The notes: generated by a model from the sequence alone, not told the origin. A stretch of 54,826 nucleotides of DNA from an uncultured Prevotellaceae bacterium (GCA_900543815.1 UQST01000017.1:1-54826); one strand, 5' to 3'; positions 1 through 9,600 are shown, counted from the stretch's first letter. Numbers and translations are program-made.

Positions 1-167
1 AAAGTTTGAAAGTATCTCTGATGGCAGAATCAACTGCGCCAATGCTAAAAGTCCTTGTGTGTTCATGGTGCAAATGTGTAACTTTTCTTTTGGTTTGTGG
101 AATCTCTCCCCTAGGTTTGTCGGGTGAGCCCTGAAATGGCGAAAGCTGACGAAAAAGGCAGAAAAGT

Positions 168-198
168 TTTGTCGTCTCGAAAACAATGCGTAATTTTG
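168..198 (+). promoter_or_regulatory. Bacteroidetes-type promoter of rpsU
   Basis: The -33 element TTTG (168-171) lies 19 nt before the -7 element TAATTTTG (191-198), which fits the Bacteroidetes sigma-ABfr consensus exactly. It sits about 50 nt before the rpsU start and probably drives rpsU, the recombinase and hpf. The first 167 bases of the window hold nothing I recognise. Confidence 0.75.
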
Positions 199-250
199 CG
201 CCGCATTAAGTGCAAGTAACTAAAGTTAGTATAATTAAATAAACAAAACA

Positions 251-442
251 ATGATTGTAGTACCTGTAAAAGAAGGTGAGAACATTGAGAGAGCTCTGAA
301 GAAGTTTAAGCGCAAGTTTGAGAAGACTGGTGTGGTGAAGGAACTTCGCGCACGTCAGCAGTTCGACAAGCCCTCTGTACTGAAGCGTCTCGCTAAGGAG
401 CGTGCCGTGTATGTGCAGCAGCTGCGCCGCGTAGAGGATTAA
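251..442 (+). CDS. rpsU: 30S ribosomal protein S21
   Basis: This 63-residue, very basic protein matches bacterial S21 in size and in its opening (MIVVPVKEGENIERALKKFK). S21 sits on the 30S platform near the anti-Shine-Dalgarno region and takes part in initiation. The start is the ATG at 251, with no Shine-Dalgarno sequence, only an A-rich leader. It is followed after 76 nt by the XerC/D-type recombinase and then by hpf, so two ribosome-associated proteins share this transcript. A good promoter lies just upstream. The identification is firm from sequence pattern and context. Confidence 0.95.
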   Translation: MIVVPVKEGENIERALKKFKRKFEKTGVVKELRARQQFDKPSVLKRLAKERAVYVQQLRRVED

Positions 443-518
443 AAAAATCCTAAAAAGCGCGCCGTTCCCTTGGAGGAACGGGAAAAAAGTCCTAACTTCG
501 CCTTGTAAACATTCGAAG

Positions 519-1415
519 ATGTGGATAAAGTCCTTTGTTGATTACCTCAGATATGAGCGGAATCTTTCCGAGCATACCATTGCGGGGTATGAGGCTGACT
601 TGAAAGAGTTCGAGCGGTTTTACTTAGGACTGGATAGTGAACTTGACTGGAATAGCATAGACGCCGATGTGGTTCGCCAATGGGAAGTGTCTATCATGGA
701 GCGTGGAAATAAGGCAAGTAGCGTGGGAAGGCGTCTGAGCGCCCTGCGCACGTTCTACCGATTCCTGATGAAACGCAAGATGGTGACCAAGGACCCTGCT
801 CATCTGGTGCGTGCACCTAAAAAGGACAAGACCCTGCCTGGATATGTTCGGGAGGAGGAGATGAATCATCTGTTTGACGGTGACTTCTTCGATGCGTCCT
901 TCAAGGGGGTGCGTGACAAGACCATTCTGCTGACATTCTACTCAACGGGTATAAGACTCTCGGAACTTACAGGACTGAGGCTGCCTGATTTTGATATGAA
1001 TCAGATGCAGTTGAAGGTGACTGGAAAGCGAAACAAACAGAGACTTGTGCCTTTTGGTGTAGAGCTGCGCGACAGTATGTGTGAGTATTTGTCCATTCGT
1101 GGACAATTCTGCTCTGAGCGTGGTTTCTCCACTGATGTCCTGTTCATGGATGAACGGGCGGGTGGTGAAATGAGTCCGTCCGGCGTGAGGGAAATGGTCA
1201 AGAGGTATCTGTCTCTTGTCACGACCCAGCAGAAACGAAGCCCGCACGTGCTGAGGCATAGTTTTGCCACGTCGATGCTTAACCATCACGCCGACCTGCA
1301 GTCGGTGAAAGAGTTGCTGGGACACGAGAGCCTATCCACCACCGAGGTATATACACATACCTCGTTCGAAGAGTTGAAGGAAGTTTATAAGCATGCTCAT
1401 CCAAGAGCTAAGTGA
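519..1415 (+). CDS. Tyrosine recombinase, XerC/XerD type
   Basis: This 298-residue protein has the two-domain build of Xer recombinases: an N-terminal SAM-like core-binding domain (about residues 1-90, with the typical SEHTIAGYEADL segment) and a C-terminal catalytic domain. Visible catalytic features are the first Arg in YSTGIRLSEL, the HVLRHSFAT box, the GHESLSTTEVYTH box and the terminal Tyr nucleophile. Xer proteins resolve chromosome dimers at dif. The location between rpsU and hpf, in a core block with no integration signs, supports a housekeeping XerC-like role rather than a phage integrase. XerC and XerD cannot be told apart from this sequence alone, so I give no symbol. Confidence 0.88.
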   Translation: MWIKSFVDYLRYERNLSEHTIAGYEADLKEFERFYLGLDSELDWNSIDADVVRQWEVSIMERGNKASSVGRRLSALRTFYRFLMKRKMVTKDPAHLVRAPKKDKTLPGYVREEEMNHLFDGDFFDASFKGVRDKTILLTFYSTGIRLSELTGLRLPDFDMNQMQLKVTGKRNKQRLVPFGVELRDSMCEYLSIRGQFCSERGFSTDVLFMDERAGGEMSPSGVREMVKRYLSLVTTQQKRSPHVLRHSFATSMLNHHADLQSVKELLGHESLSTTEVYTHTSFEELKEVYKHAHPRAK

Positions 1416-1438
1416 AACCTTTAAAAAAGGAGGAGATT

Positions 1439-1738
1439 ATGGACATTAAAATTCAGGCGATTCATTTTGATGCCACAGACAAGCTGACCGAGTTCATTGA
1501 GAAGAAGGTGAGCAAACTGGAGAAGTTTGGTGGCGAAACAGGAAAGGTAGAGGTGTCATTGAAGGTCGTGAAGCCCGAGACCGCCATGAATAAGGAAGTG
1601 GCCATAAGGCTGCAGGTGGCGGGAACAACATTGTTTGCCCAGGAGGTATGCGACACATTTGAGGAAGCAACGCTGAAAACTGTGGATACGCTGACAAGAC
1701 AGCTGTCCAAAAATAAGGATAAGCAGAAAAATCGCTAA
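1439..1738 (+). CDS. hpf: Ribosome hibernation-promoting factor (HPF/YfiA family)
   Basis: This 99-residue protein shows the short HPF/RaiA fold pattern: MDIKIQAIHFDAT, then TEFIEKKVSKLEKF and a beta-strand-rich middle, ending in a Lys-rich tail. It binds the 30S decoding centre and stalls ribosomes in stationary phase. It is the short form, without the C-terminal dimerisation domain of long HPF. I chose the start at 1439 because AGGAGG lies at 1428-1433 with 5 nt spacing. An in-frame ATG at 1412 overlaps the end of the recombinase gene and lacks such a site. A strong Shine-Dalgarno sequence is unusual in this organism's genes. It is co-transcribed with rpsU. Confidence 0.92.
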   Translation: MDIKIQAIHFDATDKLTEFIEKKVSKLEKFGGETGKVEVSLKVVKPETAMNKEVAIRLQVAGTTLFAQEVCDTFEEATLKTVDTLTRQLSKNKDKQKNR

Positions 1739-1754
1739 AAAAGCGGCCAAAAGT

Positions 1755-1785
1755 TTTGGTAGTTCGAAAATAATGCCTAATTTTG
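1755..1785 (+). promoter_or_regulatory. Bacteroidetes-type promoter of the tRNA-tuf operon
   Basis: TTTG (1755-1758), 19 nt, then TAATTTTG (1778-1785): a perfect consensus, with the same spacing and boxes as the rpsU promoter. It starts about 40 nt before tRNA-Thr and probably feeds the four tRNAs and tuf. Confidence 0.75.
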
Positions 1786-1828
1786 CAGCCGTTTAGTCGA
1801 GACGGCATCTGCTGAACGACTGCAAAAC

Positions 1829-1902
1829 GCCTCTTTAGCTCAGTTGGCCAGAGCACGTGATTTGTAATCTCGGGGTCGTTGGTTCGAATCCGACAAGAGG
1901 CT
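1829..1902 (+). tRNA. tRNA-Thr (TGT)
   Basis: The acceptor stem GCCTCTT/AAGAGGC, D-arm TAGCTCAGTTGG, anticodon loop TTTGTAA (anticodon TGT) and T-arm GGTTCGAATCC are all visible. The discriminator is T and no CCA is encoded. It is the first of four clustered tRNAs before tuf. Confidence 0.95.
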
Positions 1903-1938
1903 CAAGAAACGGAAACGGACGCATGGCCGTAAAAATAT

Positions 1939-2021
1939 GGGTGGTTACCAGAGTGGCCAAATGGGGCAGACTGTAAATCTGCTGGCTTTCGCCTTCGGTG
2001 GTTCGAATCCATCACCACCCA
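1939..2021 (+). tRNA. tRNA-Tyr (GTA)
   Basis: The acceptor GGGTGGT/ACCACCC with discriminator A, the GTA anticodon in ACTGTAAATC, a long class II variable arm (GCTGGCTTTCGCCTTC region) and T-arm GGTTCGAATCC identify it. The 83-nt length fits tRNA-Tyr. Confidence 0.95.
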
Positions 2022-2037
2022 CATCTTTTTTGAGTAT

Positions 2038-2110
2038 GCGGAAGTAGCTCAGTCGATAGAGCACTAGCCTTCCAAGCTGGGGGTCGCGGGTTTGAGCCCC
2101 GTCTTCCGCT
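2038..2110 (+). tRNA. tRNA-Gly (TCC)
   Basis: The acceptor GCGGAAG pairs with CTTCCGC (discriminator T), the anticodon loop is CTTCCAA (TCC), and the T-loop reads TTTGAGC. It is third in the tRNA cluster. Confidence 0.94.
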
Positions 2111-2142
2111 CACTGAAAGAGATAATACAAATGATAATCGTT

Positions 2143-2214
<72 letters not shown>

Positions 2215-2261
2215 CAACAGGTTATTGGTTTGACTAAACACTATTAAAATATACAAACGCT

Positions 2262-3449
2262 ATGGCAAAAGAAAAGTTCGAACGTACCAAACCCCATGTG
2301 AACATTGGTACTATCGGTCATGTGGACCACGGTAAGACTACTCTTACTGCTGCCATCTCTAAGACTCTTCACGACAAGGGCTTCGGCTCAGAGGATGTTA
2401 AGTCTTTCGACCAGATTGATAATGCTCCCGAGGAGAAGGAGCGTGGTATTACTATCAACACCGCTCACATCGAGTATGAGACAGCTAAGCGTCACTACGC
2501 TCATGTGGACTGCCCGGGTCACGCCGACTATGTGAAGAACATGGTTACTGGTGCTGCTCAGATGGATGGTGCTATCATCGTGGTTGCTGCTACTGATGGT
2601 CCTATGCCTCAGACTCGTGAGCACATCCTGCTCGCTCGTCAGGTGAACGTTCCCCGTCTGGTGGTGTTCCTGAACAAGTGCGATATGGTTGATGACGAGG
2701 AAATGCTGGAGCTGGTTGAGATGGAGATGGTTGAGCTGTTGACATCTTATGGCTACGAGGCAGAGACTCCTATCATCCGCGGTTCAGCTCTGGGTGCTCT
2801 GAACGGTGTACCTGAGTGGGAGCAGAAGGTTATGGACCTGATGGACGCTTGCGACAACTGGATTCAGGAGCCTGTACGTGATATCGATAAGCCCTTCTTG
2901 ATGCCTGTTGAGGACGTGTTCTCAATCACAGGTCGTGGTACAGTGGCTACTGGCCGTATCGAGACTGGTGTCGTTAAGGTAGGTGATGAGGTTCAGATTC
3001 TGGGTCTCGGCGAGGACAAGAAGTCAGTTATTACTGGTGTTGAGATGTTCCGCAAGATTCTTGACGAGGGCGAAGCTGGTGACAACGTAGGTCTGTTGCT
3101 CCGTGGTATCGACAAGCAGGACGTTAAGCGTGGTATGGTTATCACCCACCCCGGAGTTATCACTCCTCACAAGGGCTTCAAGGCATCTATCTACGTGCTG
3201 AAGAAGGAAGAGGGTGGTCGTCACACACCATTCGGCAACAAGTACCGTCCTCAGTTCTACCTCCGCACAATGGACTGCACAGGTGAGATTCATCTGCCCG
3301 AGGGCGTTGAGATGGTAATGCCCGGTGATAACGTGGAGATTAAGGTTGAGCTGATTTATGCTGTTGCTCTGAACGTTGGTCTGCGTTTCGCTATCCGTGA
3401 GGGTGGTCGCACCGTAGGTTCTGGTCAGATCACAGAGGTGTTCGACTAA
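2262..3449 (+). CDS. tuf: Translation elongation factor EF-Tu
   Basis: This 395-residue GTPase delivers aminoacyl-tRNA to the ribosome. Domain I carries the P-loop GHVDHGKT (about residues 19-26), the switch region GITINTAHIEYE, the G3 motif DCPGHADYVKNM and the G4 motif NKCDMVDD. Domains II and III follow, with the typical end GGRTVGSGQITEVFD. Codon use is strongly biased, as expected for a very highly expressed gene. It has tRNA genes on both sides (tRNA-Thr upstream, tRNA-Trp downstream), which is typical of this bacterial locus. A strong hairpin after the stop separates it partly from secE. Confidence 0.98.
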   Translation: MAKEKFERTKPHVNIGTIGHVDHGKTTLTAAISKTLHDKGFGSEDVKSFDQIDNAPEEKERGITINTAHIEYETAKRHYAHVDCPGHADYVKNMVTGAAQMDGAIIVVAATDGPMPQTREHILLARQVNVPRLVVFLNKCDMVDDEEMLELVEMEMVELLTSYGYEAETPIIRGSALGALNGVPEWEQKVMDLMDACDNWIQEPVRDIDKPFLMPVEDVFSITGRGTVATGRIETGVVKVGDEVQILGLGEDKKSVITGVEMFRKILDEGEAGDNVGLLLRGIDKQDVKRGMVITHPGVITPHKGFKASIYVLKKEEGGRHTPFGNKYRPQFYLRTMDCTGEIHLPEGVEMVMPGDNVEIKVELIYAVALNVGLRFAIREGGRTVGSGQITEVFD

Positions 3450-3485
3450 TCGAAAGAATGTTTCCTGAATAAGGGAATAATATAG

Positions 3486-3517
3486 AGAGTCCTCTCTCAT
3501 TAAACGGGGAGGACTCT
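3486..3517 (+). terminator. Hairpin terminator after tuf
   Basis: A perfect 9-bp stem AGAGTCCTC (3486-3494) / GAGGACTCT (3509-3517) is followed by TATTTA, a short T-rich tract. It lies between tuf and tRNA-Trp and may lower read-through into secE-nusG or mark a processing site. Confidence 0.65.
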
Positions 3518-3522
3518 TATTT

Positions 3523-3595
3523 ACGGGAATAGCTCAGTTGGTAGAGCACTGGTCTCCAAAACCAGGTGTCGGGAGTTCGAGCCTCTCTTCCCGTG
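3523..3595 (+). tRNA. tRNA-Trp (CCA)
   Basis: The acceptor ACGGGAA/TTCCCGT with discriminator G, the anticodon loop CTCCAAA (CCA) and T-loop TTCGAGC are visible. It is wedged between tuf and secE, 16 nt before the secE start, so it must be cut out of the same transcript. Confidence 0.95.
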
Positions 3596-3611
3596 CAAAA
3601 AGAAATTTTCT

Positions 3612-3809
3612 ATGTTTGAGAATATTAAAACATATTGCAAGGATTCATACGAAGAACTTGTGCATAAGACCTCATGGCCAACACGTTCTGAACTTATGAG
3701 CAGCGCGGTTGTAGTTTTAACAGCTTCCCTATGCATCGCACTGGTCGTATTTGTCATGGACTTCGTGTTCCAGCAGGGTATGGAGTTCATCTATGGTATT
3801 TTGCGATAA
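3612..3809 (+). CDS. secE: Preprotein translocase subunit SecE
   Basis: This 65-residue protein has the short SecE layout: an amphipathic N-terminal part with the conserved segment YEELVHKTSWPTRSEL, then one membrane helix (about residues 36-60). SecE clamps SecY in the plasma-membrane translocon. The start at 3612 directly follows tRNA-Trp. nusG begins 14 nt downstream, the conserved secE-nusG pair. Confidence 0.93.
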   Translation: MFENIKTYCKDSYEELVHKTSWPTRSELMSSAVVVLTASLCIALVVFVMDFVFQQGMEFIYGILR

Positions 3810-3823
3810 TCTTTCGGTGAGAA

Positions 3824-4378
3824 ATGGCTGATACTGGAATGAAATGGTACGTAATGCGTGCCATAAGTGGAAAGGAAGGCAAGGTAAAGGAATACGTGGA
3901 CGCAATGCTTCATCAAGGTGGAGCATTCGCTGAACATGTGTCCCAAGTTCTTATTCCTACCGAGAAGGTCGTTACGGTTACTAACGGTAAGCGTAAGGTC
4001 AAAGAGAAGTACCGCTACAGCGGATATGTTTTTGTGGAGGCCGAACTCGTTGGCGAGGTACAGGCTACGCTGAGAAACATTCCCGATGTACTGGGCTTTT
4101 TGAGCGATACCAAGAGCAGTACAACTCCTATGCCACTGCGTCCTGCTGAAGTGAAGCAGATGCTGGGCACAATTGATGAGATTGCAGAGATTCCTGAAGA
4201 CATTGACATCCCCTTCGAGGTGGGTGAGAGCGTGAAGGTGACAGAAGGTCCCTTCAGTGGTTTTGATGCTGTCATCGAGGAAGTCATCAGTGACAAGAAG
4301 AAGTTGAAGGTAATGGTCAAGATCTTCGGACGTAAGACTCCGCTGGATTTGGGCTTTATGCAAGTAGAGAAGCAGTAA
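3824..4378 (+). CDS. nusG: Transcription termination/antitermination factor NusG
   Basis: This 184-residue protein has an N-terminal NGN domain (KWYVMRAISGKEGKVKEYVD; about residues 8-115) and a C-terminal KOW domain (FEVGESVKVTEGPFSGFDA onward). NusG binds RNA polymerase and couples it to Rho or ribosomal protein S10. The length is normal for the family. It follows secE and precedes the L11-L1 genes, the usual order. Confidence 0.95.
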   Translation: MADTGMKWYVMRAISGKEGKVKEYVDAMLHQGGAFAEHVSQVLIPTEKVVTVTNGKRKVKEKYRYSGYVFVEAELVGEVQATLRNIPDVLGFLSDTKSSTTPMPLRPAEVKQMLGTIDEIAEIPEDIDIPFEVGESVKVTEGPFSGFDAVIEEVISDKKKLKVMVKIFGRKTPLDLGFMQVEKQ

Positions 4379-4437
4379 GTCGCGATGTGTTACACGCGGA
4401 TGATGCTGATCAGATAATTAAATAATTAGAAATAACA

Positions 4438-4878
4438 ATGGCTAAAGAAGTTGCTGGATTAATCAAATTGCAGATTAAGGGCGGCGCTGCGAATCCATCT
4501 CCCCCAGTGGGTCCTGCTCTTGGTTCAAAGGGCATCAACATCATGGATTTCTGCAAGGCCTTCAATGCCAGAACACAGGATCGTGCCGGTAAGGTGCTTC
4601 CCGTGGTCATCACTTACTACACAGACAAGTCTTATGATTTCATCGTTAAGACTCCCCCTGTGGCTGTACAGCTGATGGAGGCTGCGAAGATCAAGAGTGG
4701 TTCTGCAGAGCCTAACCGTAAGAAGGTGGCTGAAATCACTTGGGATCAGGTGAGGACAATCGCTCAGGATAAGATGCCAGATTTGAACTGCTTCACTGTA
4801 GAGTCTGCCATGACTTTGGTTGCAGGTACAGCCAGAAGTATGGGCATCACCGTAAAGGGTGAATTCCCTGGAAAATAA
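4438..4878 (+). CDS. rplK: 50S ribosomal protein L11
   Basis: This 146-residue protein has the typical L11 opening (AKEVAGLIKLQIKGGAANPS), the PPVGPALGSKGINIMDFCK segment of the N-terminal domain and a C-terminal rRNA-binding domain ending in RSMGITVKG. L11 binds 23S rRNA at the GTPase-associated centre. It is separated from rplA by 17 nt. Confidence 0.97.
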   Translation: MAKEVAGLIKLQIKGGAANPSPPVGPALGSKGINIMDFCKAFNARTQDRAGKVLPVVITYYTDKSYDFIVKTPPVAVQLMEAAKIKSGSAEPNRKKVAEITWDQVRTIAQDKMPDLNCFTVESAMTLVAGTARSMGITVKGEFPGK

Positions 4879-4895
4879 TTTAAACTTCAATTAAG

Positions 4896-5594
4896 ATGAG
4901 TAAACTGACAAAGAACCAGAAGTTGGTGGCTGACAAGATTGAAGCAGGGAAGGCATACACTCTGAAAGAGGCTTCAGCTTTGGTGAAGGAGATTTCTACC
5001 ACCAAGTTTGATGCTTCCATTGACATCGATATGCGTCTGGGCGTTGACCCCAGAAAGGCTAATCAGATGGTACGTGGCGTGGTGTCTCTGCCCAATGGAA
5101 CAGGTAAGGTGACTCGTGTGCTCTGCTTGTGCACACCTGACGCTGAGGCTGCTGCCAAGGAGGCTGGTGCTGACTATGTTGGCCTCGATGAGTACATTGA
5201 GAAAATCAAGGGTGGCTGGACAGATGTAGATGTTATCATCACTATGCCCTCCATCATGGGTAAGATTGGTGCACTGGGTCGTGTTCTCGGTCCCCGTGGC
5301 TTGATGCCTAACCCCAAGAGCGGTACTGTGACAATGGATGTTGCCAAGGCTGTTCGCGAGGTAAAGCAGGGTAAGATCGACTTCAAGGTTGATAAGACTG
5401 GTATCGTACACACGTCTATCGGCAAGGTGTCTTTCACTGCCGACCAGATTGCCCAGAATGCGAAGGAGTTCATCTCAACTATTATCAAGTTGAAGCCTTC
5501 TTCTGCTAAGGGTACCTATGTAAAGAGCATTTATCTTTCAAGTACAATGAGCCGCGGCATCAAGATTGACCCTAAGGCTACTGAGGAAATCTAA
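4896..5594 (+). CDS. rplA: 50S ribosomal protein L1
   Basis: This 232-residue protein carries L1 hallmarks: FDASIDIDMRLGVDPRKANQ near residue 45, and the LGPRGLMPNPKSGTVT motif near residue 130. L1 forms the mobile L1 stalk at the E site. In many bacteria L1 represses its own L11-L1 mRNA; the intergenic region here is too short for me to point out a site. rplJ follows after 14 nt. Confidence 0.97.
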   Translation: MSKLTKNQKLVADKIEAGKAYTLKEASALVKEISTTKFDASIDIDMRLGVDPRKANQMVRGVVSLPNGTGKVTRVLCLCTPDAEAAAKEAGADYVGLDEYIEKIKGGWTDVDVIITMPSIMGKIGALGRVLGPRGLMPNPKSGTVTMDVAKAVREVKQGKIDFKVDKTGIVHTSIGKVSFTADQIAQNAKEFISTIIKLKPSSAKGTYVKSIYLSSTMSRGIKIDPKATEEI

Positions 5595-5608
5595 ATTCGA
5601 GGAAAATC

Positions 5609-6133
5609 ATGAGAAAGGAAGATAAAAGTGCTATTATCGCACATCTTGGAGAGTTGCTGAAGGAGTATCCCCACTTCTACATGGTAGATGTAGAGGGTAT
5701 GGATGCCGCTACAACATCTGAGCTCCGCAGAAGTTGCTTTGATAAGGAACTCAAGATGGTGGTTGTGAAGAACACACTGCTTGAGAAGGCTCTCGAGGCA
5801 AAGGGTGAGGAGTTCAATGTCCTGAAGGATGTCCTGAAGGGTACCACTGCTGTGCTGTTCACACATGTTGCCAATGCTCCTGCTAAGATGATCAAGGAGT
5901 ACAAGACCAAGAAGGCTGAGAAGCCCGCTCTGAAGGCTGCTTATGCTGAGGAGGGTCTGTATATTGGCGCAGAGCAGCTTGATGTTCTCTGCTCAATCAA
6001 GAGCAAGAATGAGGTTATTGCTGAGATTGTGTCTTTGCTGCAGTCTCCGGCCAAGAATGTTCTGTCTGCACTGCAGTCTGGACAGAATACAATTCATGGA
6101 GTTCTGAAAACTCTTGGTGAGAAGGGTGAGTAA
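5609..6133 (+). CDS. rplJ: 50S ribosomal protein L10
   Basis: This 174-residue protein has the L10 N-terminal RNA-binding domain and a helical C-terminus that binds L7/L12 dimers. The segment KMVVVKNTLLEKAL is a typical L10 motif. It forms the base of the L7/L12 stalk. It is followed by rplL, its partner, after a 53-nt A-rich gap. Confidence 0.95.
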   Translation: MRKEDKSAIIAHLGELLKEYPHFYMVDVEGMDAATTSELRRSCFDKELKMVVVKNTLLEKALEAKGEEFNVLKDVLKGTTAVLFTHVANAPAKMIKEYKTKKAEKPALKAAYAEEGLYIGAEQLDVLCSIKSKNEVIAEIVSLLQSPAKNVLSALQSGQNTIHGVLKTLGEKGE

Positions 6134-6186
6134 TCCGTATCCCGCAATAAACAAACAAAGTAAAAAATAAAAAAAGTAAGAATATT

Positions 6187-6564
6187 ATGGCAGATTTGAA
6201 GGCTATTGCTGAAGAGTTGGTTAACTTGACAGTGAAAGAGGTTAATGAGTTGGCAACCATCCTGAAGGATGAGTATGGTATCGAGCCCGCAGCAGCTGCT
6301 GTTGCTGTTGCTGCTCCTGGTGCAGCTGGTGCAGCTGCCGCTGAGGAGGAGAAGACAAGCTTCGACGTGGTGCTGAAGAGCGCAGGTGCTGCTAAGCTCC
6401 AGGTTGTGAAGGCTGTTAAGGAGGCTTGCGGTCTGGGCCTGAAGGAGGCTAAGGATCTCGTTGACGGTGCTCCCAGCACTCTGAAGGAAGGCATGGCTAA
6501 GGCTGACGCAGAGGCTCTGAAGAAGACTCTCGAGGAGGCTGGTGCTGAGATCGAGCTGAAGTAA
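6187..6564 (+). CDS. rplL: 50S ribosomal protein L7/L12
   Basis: This 125-residue acidic protein has an N-terminal dimerisation domain, an Ala-rich hinge (about residues 35-55), and the C-terminal factor-binding domain with KTSFDVVLKSAGAAKLQVVK and GLGLKEAKDLVDGAP. It recruits translational GTPases. The hinge is strongly biased to GCT/GCA codons, consistent with high expression. A hairpin with a T-tract follows before rpoB. Confidence 0.97.
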   Translation: MADLKAIAEELVNLTVKEVNELATILKDEYGIEPAAAAVAVAAPGAAGAAAAEEEKTSFDVVLKSAGAAKLQVVKAVKEACGLGLKEAKDLVDGAPSTLKEGMAKADAEALKKTLEEAGAEIELK

Positions 6565-6590
6565 TCAACCCTGTCAAAGCAGGTATAGGT

Positions 6591-6625
6591 AAAGGATCCT
6601 CTGGTAGAGGGTTCTTTGCCTTTTT
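6591..6625 (+). terminator. Attenuator-like terminator between rplL and rpoB
   Basis: AAAGGATCCTCT (6591-6602) pairs with AGAGGGTTCTTT (6606-6617) with two G-U pairs and a 3-nt loop, followed by GCC and five T (6621-6625). As in other bacteria, partial termination here would set ribosomal-protein mRNA above rpoBC mRNA. The role is inferred from position and shape. Confidence 0.7.
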
Positions 6626-6665
6626 GTGTCTATATCCTTTCAACGAGTCTTATAAACAACTTTAG

Positions 6666-9600
6666 ATGGCTAAATTGGTTAACCAAAGAGTTAATTTCGC
6701 TTCCGTAAAGAGTCCGATGCCTTATCCGGATTTTCTGGAAGTGCAGTTGAAGTCTTTCAAGGACTTCTTGCAGTTGGACACACCTCCCGAACTCCGCAAG
6801 AACGATGGCTTGTATAAGGTGTTTTCGGAGAATTTCCCCATTGCCGATACACGCAACAACTTCGTACTGGAGTTCTTGGATTATTATATTGACCCACCCC
6901 GCTACTCAATTGAGGAGTGCCTGGAGAGAGGTCTGACATACAGCGTGCCTTTGAAGGCAAAGCTGAAACTTTTCTGTACCGACCCCGATCATGAGGACTT
7001 TGATACGGTTATTCAGGATGTATTCCTGGGTCCCATTCCCTACATGACCAACAATGGTACATTCGTTATCAACGGTGCTGAGCGTGTTGTTGTATCTCAG
7101 CTGCACCGTTCGCCTGGTGTGTTCTTTGGCAGCAGTGTTCATGCCAACGGCACCCAGTTGTATTCTGCGAGAATCATTCCTTTCAAGGGTAGCTGGATAG
7201 AGTTCGCTACGGATATCAATAATGTAATGTATGCATACATTGACCGTAAGAAGAAGTTGCCCGTGACCACACTTCTGCGTGCCATCGGCTATGAGACCGA
7301 TAAGGATATTCTCGAAATCTTTGACTTGGCCGAGGAGGTTAAGGTGACTCGTGAGAACCTGAAGCAGTATGTCGGCCGTAAGTTGGCAGCAAGGGTTTTG
7401 AAGAGTTGGGTAGAGGACTTCGTGGATGAGGATACCGGTGAGGTAGTTTCTATCGAGCGTAATGAGGTTATCCTTGACCGTGAGCGCGTGGTGGATGAGG
7501 ATGCTATTGAACTTATCCTGAGCAGCAATGTGCCTACAATTCTGGTGCACAAGGATGATTCACAGGAGGAAGGACGTTCTTCTGATTATTCTACCATCTT
7601 CGATACCCTGCAGAAGGATATCACCAACAGTGAAAAGGAGGCTGTGCTGTATATCTACCGCCAGCTGCGTAACGCCGATCCTGCCGATGATGCTAGTGCA
7701 CGTGAGGTTATCAACAACCTCTTCTTCAGTGACAAGCGTTATGACTTGGGTGAGGTTGGCCGTTATCGTATCAACCACAAGTTGAACCTTCACACCGATA
7801 TGGATGTTCGCGTTCTGACCAAGGAGGATATCATTGAGATTATCAAGTATCTGATTGAGCTGGTCAACTCAAATGCCAAGGTGGATGATATCGACCACTT
7901 GAGCAACCGTCGCGTACGTACCGTGGGTGAGCAGCTGAACAACCAGTTCGCTGTGGGTCTGGCTCGTATGGGACGCACCATCCGTGAGCGCATGAATGTG
8001 CGTGACAATGAGGTGTTCACTCCCACCGACCTGATCAATGCAAAGACTATCAGCAGTGTTATCAATACCTTCTTCGGTACCAATGCTCTGAGCCAGTTCA
8101 TGGACCAGACCAACCCTCTGGCCGAGGTGACACACAAGCGTCGTCTCTCTGCCCTTGGTCCTGGCGGTCTGTCTCGTGAGCGTGCCGGATTTGAGGTTCG
8201 AGATGTGCACTTCACTCACTATGGTCGTCTCTGTCCTATTGAGTCTCCTGAGGGACCCAACATCGGACTTATCTCTTCTCTGTGCGTATTTGCCAAGATC
8301 AACGACCTCGGTTTCATTGAGACTCCTTATAGAAAGGTAAACAATGGTGTGGTTGACCTCTCTGACAAGGGCATCCAGTATATGACAGCAGAGGAGGAGG
8401 AAGGCAAGATCATCGGTCAGGGTAATGCTCCTCTTAATGATGACGGAACATTCATCCGCACTAAGGTTAAGTGCCGTGAGGACGATGACTATCCTGTGGT
8501 TCCCCCCTCGGAGGTTGACTATATGGACGTTGCTCCTCAGCAGATTGCCTCAATTGCAGCCGCTCTGATTCCCTTCCTTGAGCATGATGATGCTCACCGT
8601 GCTCTGATGGGATCTAACATGATGCGTCAGGCTGTGCCTTTGATGCGTTCTGAGGCTCCTATCGTAGGTACTGGTATCGAGCGTCAGGTGTGTGAGAACT
8701 CTCGCACGATGATTACAGCCGAAGGCGCTGGTGTGGTGGAGTATGTGGATGCTACTACCATCCGTATCCTGTACGACCGTACAGAGGATGAAGAGTTTGT
8801 AAGCTTCGAGCCTGCACTGAAGGAGTATCGCATTCCCAAGTTCCGTCGCACCAACCAGAGTATGACCATCGACCTTCGTCCTATCTGCAACAAGGGTGAC
8901 AGGGTAGTTGAGGGTCAGATTCTCACCGAGGGTTACTCAACCGAGGATGGCGAGTTGGCACTGGGTAAGAACCTTCTGGTGGCTTACATGCCTTGGAAGG
9001 GTTACAACTATGAGGATGCCATCGTGCTCAACGAGCGTGTTGTGCGTGAGGATATTCTCACCAGCGTACACGTGGAGGAGTTCTCTCTCGAGGTTCGTGA
9101 GACCAAGCGTGGTATGGAGGAGTTGACCTCTGATATCCCCAACGTGAGCGAGGAGGCTACAAAGGACCTTGATGAGAACGGTATCATCCGTATCGGTGCC
9201 CGTGTGACTCCCGGCGACATCATGATAGGTAAGATTACACCTAAGGGTGAGAGCGATCCCAGCCCCGAGGAGAAGCTGCTTCGTGCTATCTTCGGCGACA
9301 AGGCTGGCGACGTGAAGGATGCTTCTCTGAAGGCAAGTCCCTCTCTCAATGGTATTGTCATCGACAAGAAGCTCTTCTCCAAGGCAGTGAAGACTCGTGC
9401 TGCCAAGCAGCAGGATAAGCCTCGTCTGGCCGCTATTGATGAAGAGTTCAACGATAAGGTAGAGGATCTGAAGGCTATTCTCGTGGATAAGTTGATTGAA
9501 CTTACCCGTGACAAGAAGAGCCAGGGTGTGAAGGACTACATGGGTGCCGACTTGATTGCCAAGGGTGCTCCCATCACTTCAAGTGTTCTCAATACCTTCG

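Noticed and set aside
462..481. Hairpin CCGTTCC/GGAACGG after rpsU, considered as a terminator
   Set aside because: It is followed by an A-run, not a T-run, on the coding strand, and the downstream genes appear to depend on the same promoter.
519..1415. Tyrosine recombinase as a phage or element integrase
   Set aside because: It lies in a core operon between rpsU and hpf, has XerC/D length and motifs, and no att-like repeats or phage genes are nearby.
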